Shown here: positions 35,952 through 48,780 of the stretch, one piece after another
Numbering within the stretch: the stretch's first letter is position 1
Layout of the letters: every line of letters starts with the position of its first letter
NCBI GenBank assembly: GCA_015680685.1
Contig: MNCI01021573.1
Location: 707-64,706 of the forward strand
Direction of reading: 5' to 3'
Length of the DNA stretch: 64,000 nt
DNA from: Gnetum montanum
Taxonomy: Eukaryota; Streptophyta; Gnetopsida; Gnetales; Gnetaceae
Position numbers and translations under genes: made by a program
Notes under the pieces: model-generated
The model's input: only the letters and a program-made list of their open reading frames with translations
The model's database searches: none
What the model was told of the DNA's origin: nothing

Positions 35952-38681
35952 AATTAGTATAAGAGTAGCTTGGAATTGAAGAACATTACATTCAAGTGGA
36001 TAATTCCCATCTTAGTTGCAAAGAATCATTCCAAATTCTCAAGCATGGATGAATTCTATCTTGCTACTTATTCTAATCATCATAGGGATTGAAAATTCCC
36101 TTAGATCCCTAAGTTTACCATGTCTTTCAATCTATTAGCTTGTAATAGCTAGGGATTGAAGATCTTGTGCTCATTTCTTTTAAGATTTCTCGTTCTTTGA
36201 GAAATCTTTGAAATTTCATCTTTACTTCTGGAATTTTAAGAAAATTTCCTTTTGGATATAGTTCCATCATGCCTCCAAAAAAGAAGATAGTTTAGGATTT
36301 GTCAAAAGATATGGATGACATGAAAATGAAGAATTTGGAGAAGGAGAAGATCAAGAGGATGTTTTTCTTCGTGCTCTTAGTTTTCAAAATAAGTCTCAAG
36401 GTTTCATTTTTCTAGGAAAGGAAAAAAAAACTCTCTCCTAAGCCTCAAAAGAAGTAAGGTGAAGGAATTGAGGTCACTCTTGCAAATGATTTTAGACATA
36501 CTTCAAGGATGCCACATGTTGAACTCGAATCCTTCAATGGAATGAAAGGAATCGAATCTTTCCTCTCTTCATTGACAATGATTGACAGGTAGTTTAAACT
36601 TAAAGATGTGGAAAATCATCAAAAGGTGTCTTATGCTAAAACCAAATTTGAAGGCATAGCACTTGTATGGTGGGAGAAGGAAAATCATTCCTACAAAGTG
36701 AACAATAGTACTCTTATTAATGATTGGTCTTTAATGTAGTTCATGCTAAAGGAAATTTTTGACAAGACTCATTAGAGATAAGAGGCCATCCAAAAAATGG
36801 AGAAGTACCTAAGGAAAGATGATAAGAGTGTGAAGGACTATTACATGTAAGGCTTTCCAGCTTGAAAAAGTTCATTGGGATGACTTTGAACAAGCATCCA
36901 ACTTTCAAATATGAGTCAAAAGGAAGTATCAACAAGAGCTAACCTTCTACGAGACTCATAAATTGGATGAGGCTTTTGAATTAGCTCTAAAGGATGAGAA
37001 AAAACTTCAAAGCTACAATCGAGGTTCTAAATATTCTATATGCAAGGACTCCAATGTTGTGAACATGAGAGAGGAGCCACCATGAAGGAGATTGCCAATG
37101 AAGACATCAATGAGAAGTAGGAGAAGTCCATGGAGGGCTAAGATTCCAAGAATGACTACTCCAAGAAAGGGAAAGGTCAAGCCAATGGCTATGCCTCCAA
37201 CTTTTAATGCTTTAATTGTGGTCAAAAGAGACATAGACAATGAGAGTGTAAAAAGCCAAAGGTTTCTAAGAATCTTCTAATAAAGGTAAAGCTCTTGTGA
37301 TTGAAGAAATAGTTGATATTATTTCTTGCATTTTTATAAGAAATGTGAATTTTATAAAGAAAATAAGCTCTCAAGCATCTCTTATTAAGCAGAGTGTTCA
37401 ATGTTTAAAGGTTTCAAGAGAGGAAACCATGAGCTTAATCAAAGGGACAAAGAGAACTTAAAAGTCCAAGATGGTGCATTCTACTAATTAAGGAGGATCA
37501 CTACCTCATGAGTCATGGAAGGTGAAGGATCAAAGCCAAAAGGGAAGTCAAAATCAAGGGACTTCTTTGAGAAGGGTCAAGAGCATCACAATAAGGTATG
37601 ATTCTCTTGCTTTTTTGAAAATTATTATATATATTAAGGTAAAGAAAAGGAGATTGTAATCCAAATTGAGGCTATTTCATGGGAGAGAGATGATATGAAT
37701 GATTACTTTGACAATGTTTTTGATAAATCTGATGTTAAAGCCATGGAAGAGAGTTTGACTTTTGAGTTAGTACCTCTAGAATGGAATGAAGAGCTTGTTG
37801 ATGATACCTTTGAAGGAGATGAACCATTGAAATTCAAATTTTCCATTTGGGATCTTGAACCCTCAAGCTATAATGAGATTGGATAACCATATGTTAAAGA
37901 TCAAGTTAAACCAAAGATGGATGGGAGAAGTCATGAAGAGGTAAGTGTGAGCTTTTCCTTGTTGATGATAGTAATCTCTCTCATGATAAAGTTAGTGTGA
38001 GGGTTACTAGTCTTTCACTTCAAATTGATAGTGGTTTATTCAATTTTAATGATGTCCATCATGATCATTGTAGTGATTATCAATCCTATTTTTATCAATC
38101 CTATTTTATTTGATGCTAACAATGTTATTTTTGATGTCATTGCTAATGAGAGCAAAGTAGATGGTAATGAAATTAATTTCATATAGGATATTGATCAGTA
38201 TGATGGTAGTCATGTTAGAAAGGTCATTGCTAATGATAGTGCTAATTTTCCAATAATTCACAATATTTTCTATTAATTATAGAAATAATGAATTTGTGAA
38301 ATGTGTTGATAACTTAGATTAGCTTGGCTGTAAAATGGATGGGCAGCATAAAGGTAATCATGATAGCTCTAATGATGGTGGTGAAAGGGAGGTCAATGCT
38401 AGACTTCCAAACACTAAGAAGAAGATGGTGAAGAAGAGGAAAAAGAAGGAAAGAAGAAAAGTTGGTTTGAGGAGACATAAAACTTTTGAATTTTCTTAGT
38501 TTTCTTTTGTTGTAGGTCATGATGGGAACACATGGGATTTGGTCCTCTCAAGATGGAGGCATGGTGGAGCATTTGAGATGAAAGTCCAAATTGACTCTTC
38601 TTTCATGTAATTCTTCATTATAATGTAAGCACAAAATTTATAATAATGTGTTTATGTGTATCTATGTGTGTCATGCATACA
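35952..38681 (+). mobile_element. Gag-only LTR retroelement copy 6, nearly full-length internal region
   Basis: The gag ATG is at 36269 (MPPKKKI). A deletion removes part of the N-terminal region near 36325. The Gag core reads ESFLS, MIDR, VWWEKE, DWSL and SVKDYY across stops (36540-36845). The zinc knuckle is the clearest in the window: C-x2-C-x4-H-x4-C at 37208-37249, with an internal TGG changed to TGA. Instead of pol, the family frame continues through 37695-37886 (DYFDNVFDKSDVKAMEESL, FELVPLEW, ELVDDTFEG, IWDLEPSS), GTAAGT at 37941, and a Lys-rich stretch near 38420-38460. The AG acceptor-like site ends at 38515 and the tail stop is near 38610. It is cut at about 38681 in its 3' UTR and lacks a 3' LTR. 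Confidence 0.85.
37208..37249 (+). other. CCHC zinc knuckle of the gag-only family (copy 6)
   Basis: The codons read CFNCGQKRHRQ, a stop where other copies have Trp, then EC: the C-x2-C-x4-H-x4-C spacing of retroviral nucleocapsid knuckles, which bind RNA. The 55.4 kb copy has the intact Trp but Ser for the first Cys. Confidence 0.85.
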
Positions 38682-40049
38682 ATAGGATCATACCTTTAAT
38701 GCTCTTGCATGCCCTCATACCTAGGAGTTCATAGGCACCAAGGATGATTAATTGTCATGGATTGTTAAAAATCAAATCAAACAAGAAATCATCAAAGAAT
38801 TAAGACATATCAAAATGGACATAGTGATTAAACATGATAAGAGATAGTGAGGTGGTAGATGGACAAAATTAATTATGATAGAGTATGAAATGGAGATCCT
38901 CATCCTAGTCACATGAAGTCTATTTTCAATTTTTGTGATTAATATGACTTGATATTGTCCCATCCTTAGTTGGAATCAAGTCCATCTACTTTTAGCGACT
39001 TCACATTGGAACATTAACACCATTTGACATCCTAGAGCCCATGAACATTCTCAAAGATCATCCACTATTTTAAATCGAGAAGAAAAGAGTAGGAACTGAA
39101 GAAGACCTTAGTTAGAGGGATGCCTTCAAGCATAGGTAACATGTCTTTCTAGCTCCATAACCAATGCTTGTAGTTCATTATTTTGTCTAAGGGGTGTTCT
39201 TTGAATTCCCATGTCTTCGTATTTTTTTAATTGAAACCACACCATGTGAAGACATTACTTCCTATTATAGGTTGATGTTAGGAATGGTGAGGAATCGATA
39301 AAAATACCCATAAAACTCTAGATGATAAGTAGGTACAAAAGGTGGCAAGTCCCCTTGAAGCTACACCCTTATCAATTCTTCTTGATTTATTCCAAGTCTA
39401 GAAAGTACTGAGGTCATGGGTTCTTTATACATTGTTATTAAGAAAGGAACACATGCTCCCAAAATAAGAGAACACCATAGAGTTGAGTGAAATGGATGGT
39501 GTGAGCTCACTGCTTGATATTATGAGAAAATCAATGTTAGAATTCAATGATGAAATCTAATCATTAAGCAATCAATTTAATCAATATAATTCAATAAACC
39601 ACCATCATCAGTAGTTGTATTCATCACCAAAGTCTTCATGGCAATAAAGAAGAAAAATACATGTAAGAAAATTCAAATAATGGAAAATACAAAAGAAATT
39701 GCAATATATCCAAGAAAATAGAAAAATATGTAAAGAATGATGTAAAACAAAAAAGTTTAAAAACTAGGGAGACATTATAGGATGTTAGCATAGATGACCA
39801 TCTCCCCCACAATTGAGTTGGAAGGGAGAGATCTAAAAGATTAAGCATGTTGTGCCATCAGTTTAGATATTATTACCACTAGTTGTCCTTGTCTCCAGAA
39901 AGATTTAATCTATTGAACGTTGATTAATAACCTTTTATTTGGGCTGGTAGGGTGGTAGATCATCATGGCCCCAAATGAAAAAGTTTTATATATAATGTAA
40001 GCATTGTTCATTGAGGTACATGCATGGGGTTCCAATAGAGCATTTTATC
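38682..40049 (-). other. 3' region of the minus-strand Athila/Tat-like element, LTR not resolved
   Basis: The purine-rich tract TGGGGGAGATGG (minus strand, near 39804-39815) is a plausible polypurine tract, so a 3' LTR could run from there towards 38.7 kb. I could not match it convincingly to the candidate 5' LTR at 46.2-46.9 kb. No gene was seen. Confidence 0.35.
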
Positions 40050-40830
40050 TCCTAGTTGAAATTTCAATTTCCTTATTCTAATGTCATGGTGTTGCTTACT
40101 ATGTATCTTGTGCACTTCATTCAATTGTAATGCCACTAATCTATTTCCATCAATCCTTTTCATTGGGCTAGACTTAGATTGAAGTCAAGGTCATAGGCCA
40201 TTGAAAGTGTATCAAGCTTAGTTTGGATAAGAAGTGTTGGGAGTTTTCTATACACTAACTCATAGGGAGAATACTCAATAGGAAGTTTTTATGTTGAATG
40301 ATAAGCCTTAAGTTTATTGCTCTAGTTCTTTCTATATTTACGAACTTTGCATGTTAATATTTTGGTAATTTCACTATTTGTGACCTCCACTTAACCATTG
40401 GCTTGGGGGTGGTATGGAGTTATTATTTTGAGTTTTACCCCTAAGTGTTACATGAGCTTTTGAGAAGTAACTCTTGTGAAATATGTTTCATTATCTGAAA
40501 TTAGTGCCTATGGCAGAACAAACCTATTTACAACATTCTATCATACAAATTGAGCTACCATAGAAGATGAATAGTCGATGACAATAACAACTTTAGTTCA
40601 CTTGGTGTAATAGTCAATTACCATAATGATGGACCCAATGAAGTTGATCCATCAAAGATTAAAAGGCTTCAATGGTTGAATTCTCTATTGAGGTTTTTCC
40701 ATTCATGTGATCATCCCTTCATCACATTCACAACTATCACAAGAATGGAAAAAGTGATGGGCATCCCTCAAGATCATGAGCTCATAAACTGCAATGAAGA
40801 TCTTAATGATCATCCTCTTCCTAGCATAGT
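40050..40830 (-). pseudogene. Integrase of Athila/Tat-like Ty3/gypsy element
   Basis: Integrase joins retroelement cDNA to the chromosome. The minus strand shows the zinc-binding region (HHFFHSCDSC near 40715-40745), then the first catalytic region (INFIG, VIDYYTK), then LGVKLKIITPYHPQANG near 40390-40445 with VEVTN, matching the PYHPQxNGQxE block with the third catalytic Glu. After it come SPYELVYRK and the D/E-rich linker typical of the Athila/Tat C-terminal part. Several stops and frameshifts interrupt it. It is the most distal pol domain of the element, as expected for Ty3/gypsy order. Confidence 0.8.
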
Positions 40831-41089
40831 GGACCCTACAAAGATCTTTGTGTGCATCTTGGGGGACTCAAAGTTGATCTAAATACCATCATACTAGGCC
40901 ATTTTCACAATTCTTATAGAGGTTATCTTTGATTTCCATAAAGTGTTTGGCTTGATGAAGAAATTGTTATCTCTTCTTGTTATCCCATTCCTATGGCATC
41001 TCCTATGTCCATAGATAGGAAAGGATGTAATCATATGAGTTTGTTTCTTTGAGATTTTTAATATCAACTACACTAGCAAAGAGGAATTC

Positions 41090-41600
41090 ATAGACAACAA
41101 GCCATTATCCTCTTTGCTATCTCATCTTAACCAAGACAAGTGCTCAACAACCACATTCTTGGTACCCTATCGATCAATCATTATTAAGTCAAACTCTTGA
41201 AGGATCACTAGCCACCATATGACACTAAAACTCATTGTTGGCTTGTTCATCTAGAACCAAATGGCACTATGATTACTGTACATAAAAACCTAATATCCAA
41301 ATACATACTCTAAATATTAGTGGTGTTGTAAATCCAAAAACCTATTATGAACAGTAAGGCATATACCATTGCCATGAGCCACCTTTTAGTGGTGTTGTAG
41401 TGTAGTTGTACATCCACAATGCTCTTTTTTGCATAGTGGATGTATTATGAACATTTCTAATCATCCATCTATATAAGCATAGCCTTTAAGGCATAATTTG
41501 ATGCATCAATCATGATGTGGAATGGCTTGGACTAGTTCGGTGCTCATAGAATTGGAGTTTCTACAAGTTTCTACTTTAATTATTAGAATATATTTTTGCT
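41090..41600 (-). pseudogene. RNase H region of Athila/Tat-like element
   Basis: It lies between RT and integrase on the minus strand. The expected segments are only partly readable: IPHHD and CIKLCLKGYAYI near 41470-41530, VAHGNGICLTVHNRFLDL near 41335-41395 and MSFSVIWWLVILQEFDLIMI near 41180-41240, across many frame changes. The call rests mainly on position between the two clear neighbours. Confidence 0.5.
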
Positions 41601-41649
41601 TTCCTTGGTTCAGATGAATAGTGTATCTTTCTTTGTAAGCTTCATCAAT

Positions 41650-42400
41650 GGTTTGGCAATCTTCAAGAAGTTTTCAATGAAGCACCTATAATAATTGATG
41701 TGGCCAAGGAATGACCTCATATTTTTTACTATTTCTGGTTGTTTGGTTATTCATTAGATAACGTGCACTTTTTCTAGGTCTACCTCAATCCCTTTGCTTA
41801 AAATATTATGCCCTAAGACAATGACCTCATGGACCATCAGGTAGCTTTTCGACAAATTAAGCCTTAGATTTATCTCCACACATCATTGAAGAACTTACTT
41901 AATGTGGTCCAAGTTTGCCCAAAGGTAGCCCCATAGGTAGAGAAGTCATCCATGAAAACTTCTATGTTGCTACTAATCTATTGTTGGAAGATGCTTAGGA
42001 ACAACTGTTGGAACATGGTTGGAGCATTGCATAGGCTAAGGAATATTTCTATATGCAAACATCCCATAGGGATTCATGAATTTTTTTTCTTAGCATTATC
42101 TATAAGTGATATATGGATTTGGTTATAGCCATCCATAAAGTTGTAGTAATAATACTCTGCAATAATGTCCAACACTTGATCCACAAATGGCAATAGGAAA
42201 TAATATTTGTAGGTTGCTATATTTAATAGCCAAAAATCTATATAGACCCTCCACTTTTCTTCCTTATTTGGTACAATAACAAGTGGGCTAATCCTCTTGC
42301 TATTTGCAATTAGGGAGATGAACCTTGCTTTAAAAAGTTATTCAATCTCTTCTTTGATTATTTACTTAAGTTTTGGATTTAATCATCTTTGCAGCTACCT
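41650..42400 (-). pseudogene. Reverse transcriptase of Athila/Tat-like Ty3/gypsy element
   Basis: Minus-strand motifs occur in order: ISPLVIVPNKEEKWRVYIDF near 42220-42300 (family VxPKK...WRxCxDYRxLN), then LPFVDQVLDIIAE, then FMDGYNQIHISL, then IPMGCLHIEI with LCNAPTMFQQ near 42005-42085, then VFMDDFSTYG near 41932-41961. The VFMDDFSxYG catalytic box is characteristic of the Athila/Tat lineages. The two catalytic Asp are intact, but stops and frameshifts elsewhere make the gene inactive. The thumb and connection to RNase H continue past IPWPHQLL near 41690. Confidence 0.85.
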
Positions 42401-42954
42401 TTTTGAATTAATAGAGAAGTCTATATAGTTTTTGTGCTAGCATATCTAAGGATCAATCCCTATTAGCTCATGATATGACTAGGCAAAGGTTTTTAATTAC
42501 AACTTCTAACAATTTCTTTTCTATTCTGGAGCAAGTGTGGCATTGATCCATTTTTGTTGGTATAGCCTTTAACTCAAGGACCTCTTTCTTGAAAGTCTCA
42601 TGGATCTCAACATCTCCCTAATCTATTTGACTTTGTACATCACAAAGTTGGCATTAGAGCTACTCTAATTTGTTCATGCTTTTAACATAGAAGCTAGTGA
42701 GGCTCTTAGTTTGTTCCATGCACATTGTTAATCTAGCTCTTTATCTATTATCAGTCATTGGGTACATTCTTGTTTAGTAACTACTGTGTATAGGCACCTT
42801 TGAATTTCTATAGTCTTTGAATACTGATTGCATGCCTAAAGTAATGTACCTTTGATTGTTCATAATTTTACATGTAGTGGCATCCTATGTCACTATACAT
42901 GCTACATGGAACTCTCTTTTTCTCTATCTTTCTTAATTCATGTTCCTTTAAAAT

Positions 42955-43265
42955 CTTCAAGATCCTTGAATCAACAACTTTGCATCAACAGTCCTCAACC
43001 ATGTCTTTCCCATGATCATAGAGAAGTCCCCCTTGCAGTTCTTCACATAGATCACCAAAAAATTGGTAGGATAGAATCATCCACAAATCATGGTTACAAT
43101 ATTCTTCACAAATCCCAAGGGAATAGTGATAAATTGGTTTGCTAGCTTTAGTTTGATGTTGCTCTTTATCAAGGGAGGTAGGTTTTAGGATTTATACATC
43201 GCTTGTGAAATTAAGTTAACTTTGGAAGCTAAATTTAAAAGATCCTTGCACAGCTCATTTCTAAC
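42955..43265 (-). pseudogene. Aspartic protease region of Athila/Tat-like element
   Basis: The minus strand reads DLLNLASKVNLIS, then LKLANQFITIPLGFVKNI, then FLVIYVKN and FSMIMGKTWLRTVDAKLL. This matches the family layout D-LGAS-INLMP, LQLADRS...PxGIVEDV, PVDFVVLD, IxLGRPFLATGxALID. The catalytic D-S/L-G motif is not preserved. The position between gag and RT fits Ty3/gypsy order. Confidence 0.65.
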
Positions 43266-43559
43266 AATCTATAAGTAAATAAGGGGACCCACAAGATCAT
43301 ATTTCTTCTTGGAAAGGTGGTCGATCTTGAACCAATTTATGATTGCATGGGTCAACATGATAGTATGTAGTTGGGAAGCACTTTGGTTTGAAGGCTACTT
43401 GATATGGATTTTAGAGGTTGAAGTAGCAGGGTTGGTAACCACCAATGTTTAAAAGGGCTTCATAGGGCTATTGGTTCTAAAACATGACCTCTTGCAAGAC
43501 TTGGGTTTAAGACCATTTGGCTAAGGAGCTAGTTGCAATTTTACTACTCTCCTGACATA

Positions 43560-45930
43560 TCTTTATTGTGGTTGGATAGCTTTTTCACCTTGGATGGATA
43601 GAGTAGGTGGTAGAGGTGTTGTTGGTAGTGGTGCAGGAGTGGATGGGTGTTGAGGAGGATAAAAGGAAAACATAGACTTTCTTCTTGAAGAGAGCACTCT
43701 TTTGTACTCTAAAAGATAATAGTGGAGTGGGAAGGAAGTGTGACTAGAAGAGTCATGCGGAGATACCAACTACTAAATATAATAAACTCAAAGATCAAGT
43801 TAGTGATAAAGGGTACTTCTGCCTTGGAGGTGGCATCCCCCATGGCTGTAGATGTTGCCACTATTGGTAGTGCTCTTGAGGTTGAGGTGGCTCTCCACTT
43901 GGATAGTATGCTTGTTGGTGAAATGGTTGACAATATTTGCCTTGTGGATAAGGCAACCTTTTAGGTGCTTTCTATTTTTCCAATTTGAAATTCAAAGCAT
44001 ACACCCTAGATTTTTGTAGGTGTGAAAACATAGGAAAACATCCATTAGAATGTTTATATTGACAAATTTCACAGCCATCATCATTAGTTTTTGAATTTGC
44101 AACCTCATCTACTGTTGTAGCTTTATCCTTGTCCTTGTGATATCCTCATTCAATATCCTTTTCGTTGCTTCATTCATGAGTACTACCTTCTTAATCTCTA
44201 CATTTCTTTACAATCTTCAGAGTAATTTGAACCTTCTCATCTAAAGAGTTCCACGTCTTATCTACCTTAGCCACTATTTTAGTAATATATTTTTGTATTG
44301 GCAAGGTTTTCCTTTGCACTACTTTGTTAAGTGGTGTCTCCTACTCATTCTCATAAAAATGGACCTCCCTCTTGCAAATGGAGGTTTCTGTGGTACTTCT
44401 CCATATTTTTTTATTTCTTTAGCTCTCCTTACTTTTCTAGCCACCTATTCTATGAGCCTTTAGATTTGATGAGCCCTTAGCTCAAAAAGTCTCCATTGGG
44501 CATGGACCCCACAAGTTCTCCTTGCTTCAATTCTAAGCCCATTTATGATATGGCTTTGGGAGTATCCATGACATGGGCATCATTGTAATAGAGATTAGTA
44601 CCTACCCATGGTTGCACCCAAGGACTCATGATTATCCTATTTCCATCCTTGGATTTTCCTCTATAGATTGGACACTCTAGAGTACGTTTGATATTTATCA
44701 TTAAATAGCTCTAGCATCATACTCCATCATCAAATAGATTCTAGTTCTAAGGAGCAGGACTAGCTTTTTGCTTCTTTTAGGGAATAGTTTCAGCTTTTGC
44801 CATTTGTTTTCAATAGTTTTCAAGGCAAATGATTTTGTGGATCTGAGTTATATTTTTCTTCAAATTTGGAGATATTGTTCATATCCAGCTATTTGATCTA
44901 GCAATCCTTCAAGTACCTAGTAGGAATTTTGATACTATTTAAAATATTTAGCATGTTTCTTGTAGCTAGTAGAGGCTCATCATAGTCATAACCATTTCAA
45001 TGGCCCTTATCATGGCCATGATATATACAATGAGTCTTGTTGTTACTTCTTTCTCTATGATGCTCTTTCCCTTGCTATTGTTCATGCCTCTACTCTCTAT
45101 TATCCAAATAGGACCTATGATCATCCCTATCTCACCATTCATCTCCATCATGATCTTGACTGCTCTTTCTATGATATCAGCCTCTACTTCTCCTTTTAGA
45201 GTTGGAGGAAGAAGACAATGAGGATGATGATGAAGGTGAAGAAGAAGTAGAATTAGCACTAGAATGGTGCCTATTACCTCCTCTTCTTTAGTCCCTACCC
45301 TAATCACCTTGTTTATCTTTCTCTTGGTGCATGTCATTATTCTTACCTTTAGATGAATGGCTATGATTGTTATCTTTTGAGGTCCCCTAATCTTCAAAAT
45401 CATTCTTGCAACCACCCAAGTTACCCATAGTTGACTACAACCTCTTGATAAGGGTCCTTCCATAAAAGAAAGGGGGAGAATCTATGTATTGGAATTGACT
45501 TGAAAAGAAGTCCTTGCCTTCTTTGTATGTTTGCAAGAACAAGTGGATAGAAAACCTTTTGACCTTTGAAGGCTCATATTGAATTTCCATCTATCGATCT
45601 TTCTTCTGTTGGGCCTCAGTAGGATGATAATCCTAGTAGAGGTGATTGTGGACCTTGTGCTCTACATTAAATCTAGTGATGCTTAACATGATTAGATTGT
45701 TCAATAACATTATAGAAATAGATTAGTTGGGGATTAACATGATGTTACCTTTCATGTCTTTCCATTGTAGTTGCTCATTCTGATGTAAGATGAAGGTGAA
45801 ATTCAACATGTAAGAATCTAGATGGGTGTAAACAACTTGAAATTGTTGAGGAACTTGCATCTTTTGGTCTTCCTATCTTTGATTAGATCTACCTATGAGT
45901 GGTGGTGAAGATTCTTCCATGCAAGAAGAA
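43560..45930 (-). pseudogene. Gag region of Athila/Tat-like element, strongly decayed
   Basis: A minus-strand start near 45920 (MEESSPPLIGRSNQ) opens a frame with stops that continues to a Gag-like stretch (MEIQYEPSKVKRFSIHLFLQ) near 45530-45600. Downstream the longest open frame is 44966-45463 (165 codons), probably a shifted frame over a basic, low-complexity part. Near 43563-43769 there is a Pro-rich stretch. No zinc knuckle could be identified. Assignment rests on position upstream of protease and RT. Confidence 0.45.
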
Positions 45931-46175
45931 GTCATATTAGTATTTGTTTGACTACAATATGTGCTTGTTGTTATATTCTTAATGGTTTAGTGTTGGATAT
46001 TTTTTACAATATCTTTGTAAGATTTCACTATCGTTTCCTACTTAGCACACTCAGCTAAATGCATCCTTGGCAATGGAGGCAATGATGAGCAGCAAGTACT
46101 TCCTCTACTCATACAAATCACAAGTGTTCACCAATGATCTAGTTTAATTCCATTAACTTAGCCCCTAACTGTACT

Positions 46176-46195
46176 AATACACAATGATAGTGCCA
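46176..46195 (-). other. Candidate primer-binding site of the Athila/Tat-like element
   Basis: The minus strand reads TCTCA then TGGCACTATCATTGTG. A TGGCGCC-type site directly after a CA-ended LTR is usual for Athila/Tat; this one is a degraded candidate. Confidence 0.35.
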
Positions 46196-46890
46196 TGAGA
46201 GTTATGGTTAAGCTCATTTGTATGGTTAAGTATAAGCAAAGCACATGATATTTGTTTATATTTTATATTTTATTTTATTTAATCTAAATATGAAATAAAT
46301 GTAATTAATTTAAAATTAACTATTTAACTATCTAATGATCCTTAATCTAACTAGCCTAACATAAGCATTTGGGTCCACTTTTTGTTTGCATCTTAAACTC
46401 ATCTTAATGCTATTGGGTTACCAAGTGTCTATTACTTGGTGTACAAGATAGCCACTACTGGGATTACCAAGCATTAATTGGTATGCTCAAAGTCATCATA
46501 CTTAATATGTTTGTTATTATAGTTATTAATTAAATAAAGAGATGAATGTAAAGTGCATGAAAATAAACATTAAGCTATTCTAAGTGCTACAGGGAGTTTC
46601 ATGGATCTCATTTTTATTGCCAACACATCAAAGTGTTTAGGTACAATGATACTTGAATAAGTATTTCTATAATACATAAAGTCCTATTGCAGGCACTCAA
46701 AAAATATTGTAATTTGAACTAGGAAAATTGCAAGACCTCAACTATGATACTAACTTAACATGCAATAAATGTAGTGGGTACATGCATTTATATAAGTGTG
46801 ACATGACAATACATTGATAGATCAAACCATGTGTTGATAGGGCTGCCTTGACGATGCCTGTCAATGCAGCTAGTTGATATGATTCATCAA
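46196..46890 (-). repeat. Candidate 5' LTR of the Athila/Tat-like element
   Basis: It lies upstream (minus strand) of the candidate primer-binding site and contains TATATAAATGCATG near 46790 on the minus strand. Its outer end is not resolved; it runs up to the telomere-like tract. Confidence 0.3.
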
Positions 46891-48780
46891 GGATTTAGGG
46901 ATATGATTTAGGTTTTCAACTTAGGGTTTTAGGATTTTGGAGTTATGGGTTTTAGGTTTACATGGTTTAGAGTTTGGGGTTTTAGGCTTTTAAGGATTTA
47001 GGATTTTACGGTTATTATAGTTTATATTTTAGGATTTAGGATTTCACTTTAGGGTTTTTGATTTCTAGGGTTTTATGTTTCAGAGTTATTAGGGTTCAGA
47101 ATTTTGGATTTTAAGGTTTTTAAGTTTTAGGTTTATAGGTTTTATGGTTTAGGGTATTGGTTTTTTAGGATTTTGTGTTTATAGGACTTCAGGTTTAAGG
47201 CTTTGGGTTTTAGATTTAGAATTTTTTGGATATTAGGTTTTTAGCATTTTAGTTTTTGGATATTGGATTTTAGGGTTTTATGGTTTTCGGTTTACAAGAT
47301 TTATAGGATACAAGATTTTCGGTTTCCTATCGGATTTTGGGTTTTAGGGTTTATAGAATTTAGGATTTAGGGTTTCAGGTTTAGTGTTCATGTTTTTGTG
47401 TCAACATTTTTGATTTCTAGGATTTTGGGGTTTGACCTTACAAGGTTTAAGGTTTACTGTTTAGGATATAGAATTTATGGTTTAGGGTTTATGTCTTTGT
47501 CTTTAATAATTTAGATTTTAGGTTTTTAGACTTTAAGTGTTTTGGATTTTTGGTTTTATGGTTTTTAGCATTTATAGTCTAGGGTTTAATGTTTAGGTTT
47601 CTGGGTTTAGAGTTTTGGATTTTTAAGGTTTTGAATTATAGGATTTAGTGTTTAGGATTTATAGACAAGGGTCTAGGGTTTTGGGTTTTGGGTTTACATG
47701 GTTCAGGGTTTAGGATTTAGGTTGTTAGGTTTAGGGATTTGGTTATAGGGTGTTTAACATTTTAGGGTTCTAGGGTTTTATGGATTTAGAATTTAGGGTT
47801 TAGGTTTTAGATTTTTGGCTTTTTAGGGTCATTTGTTTACATTTACATGAATTAGGGTTTAAGGCTTATGATTTAGGTTTTTGGGTTTTGGGTTTATGGT
47901 TTAGGGTTTAAGATTTAGATTTTAGAATTTAGGCTTTAGAGATTTTAGGGTATATCAGATTTTGGATATTTCATATTCTGGATTTATATTGTTTAGGGTT
48001 TAGGGTTGTTAGGGTTTTAGGTTTTTAAGATTTTGGGTTTAGGGTTTAGGATTTTAATGTTTTTAATGTTTAGGATTTAGGGTTCAAGGTATACGCTTTA
48101 GTATTTTTAATCTTTTGGATTTTTAGGGTCTAGGGTTTTAGGGATTGGAGTTCTCATTTAGGTTTATGGGCTTAAGGTTTCTAGCTTTTAACATTTATGG
48201 TTTTTAGTGTTTTGGGTTTATGGTTTTGGATTTATGATTTATGGTTTAAGGTTTAGGGTTTAGGGTTTTGGGCTTTTAGGATATTCAGTTTAGGATTTAG
48301 GGCTTTGCTTTTAGTGATTTGGTTTTAGAGTTTAGGATTTATGGTTTTAAGGATTTTGAGTTTTAGGTATATAAGGTTTTAGGTTCAAGGTTTACGATTT
48401 AGGGTTTAGAGTTTTTAATGCTTTTAGGTTTTGGATTTATAGGGTTTAGCCTATTGGGTTTTGAATTTAGGGTTTTAAGGGTTTTAGGCTTTTAGTATTT
48501 TGGGTTTAGAATTCTTGATTTATGGTTTACAATTTAGGATTTTTAGGGTTTTAGGTTTTTAAGATTTAGGAGTTGGGTTTTAGATTTTAGCGCTTTTGGG
48601 TATTAGTTTTTAGGTGATTGGATTTAGGGTTTATGGTTTAGGTTTTTTTGGGTTTTTATGGGTTTGGATTTAGGTTTTAGGATTTTAGAATTCAACATAT
48701 AGTGTTTAATGTTTAGGGTTTAGGATTTAGGATTTTTGGTTTATAGGGATTAGGATTTAGGATATAGGGTTTATAGGTAA
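46890..48780 (+). repeat. Degenerate telomere-type (TTTAGGG)n tract, block 1
   Basis: About 1.9 kb built almost wholly of TTTAGGG and variants (TTTAGGA, TTTTAGG, TTTTGGG) with the G-rich strand on plus. Exact double heptamers occur (for example near 48255-48270), but most units are mutated. TTTAGGG is the plant telomere repeat; this is an interstitial, decayed array. No genes were found. Confidence 0.9.

Noticed and set aside
44966-45463. 165-codon minus-strand frame as a separate gene
   Set aside because: It lies within the gag region of the Athila/Tat-like element, is low-complexity (Ile/Met/Leu/Lys), and is probably a shifted frame of decayed gag.
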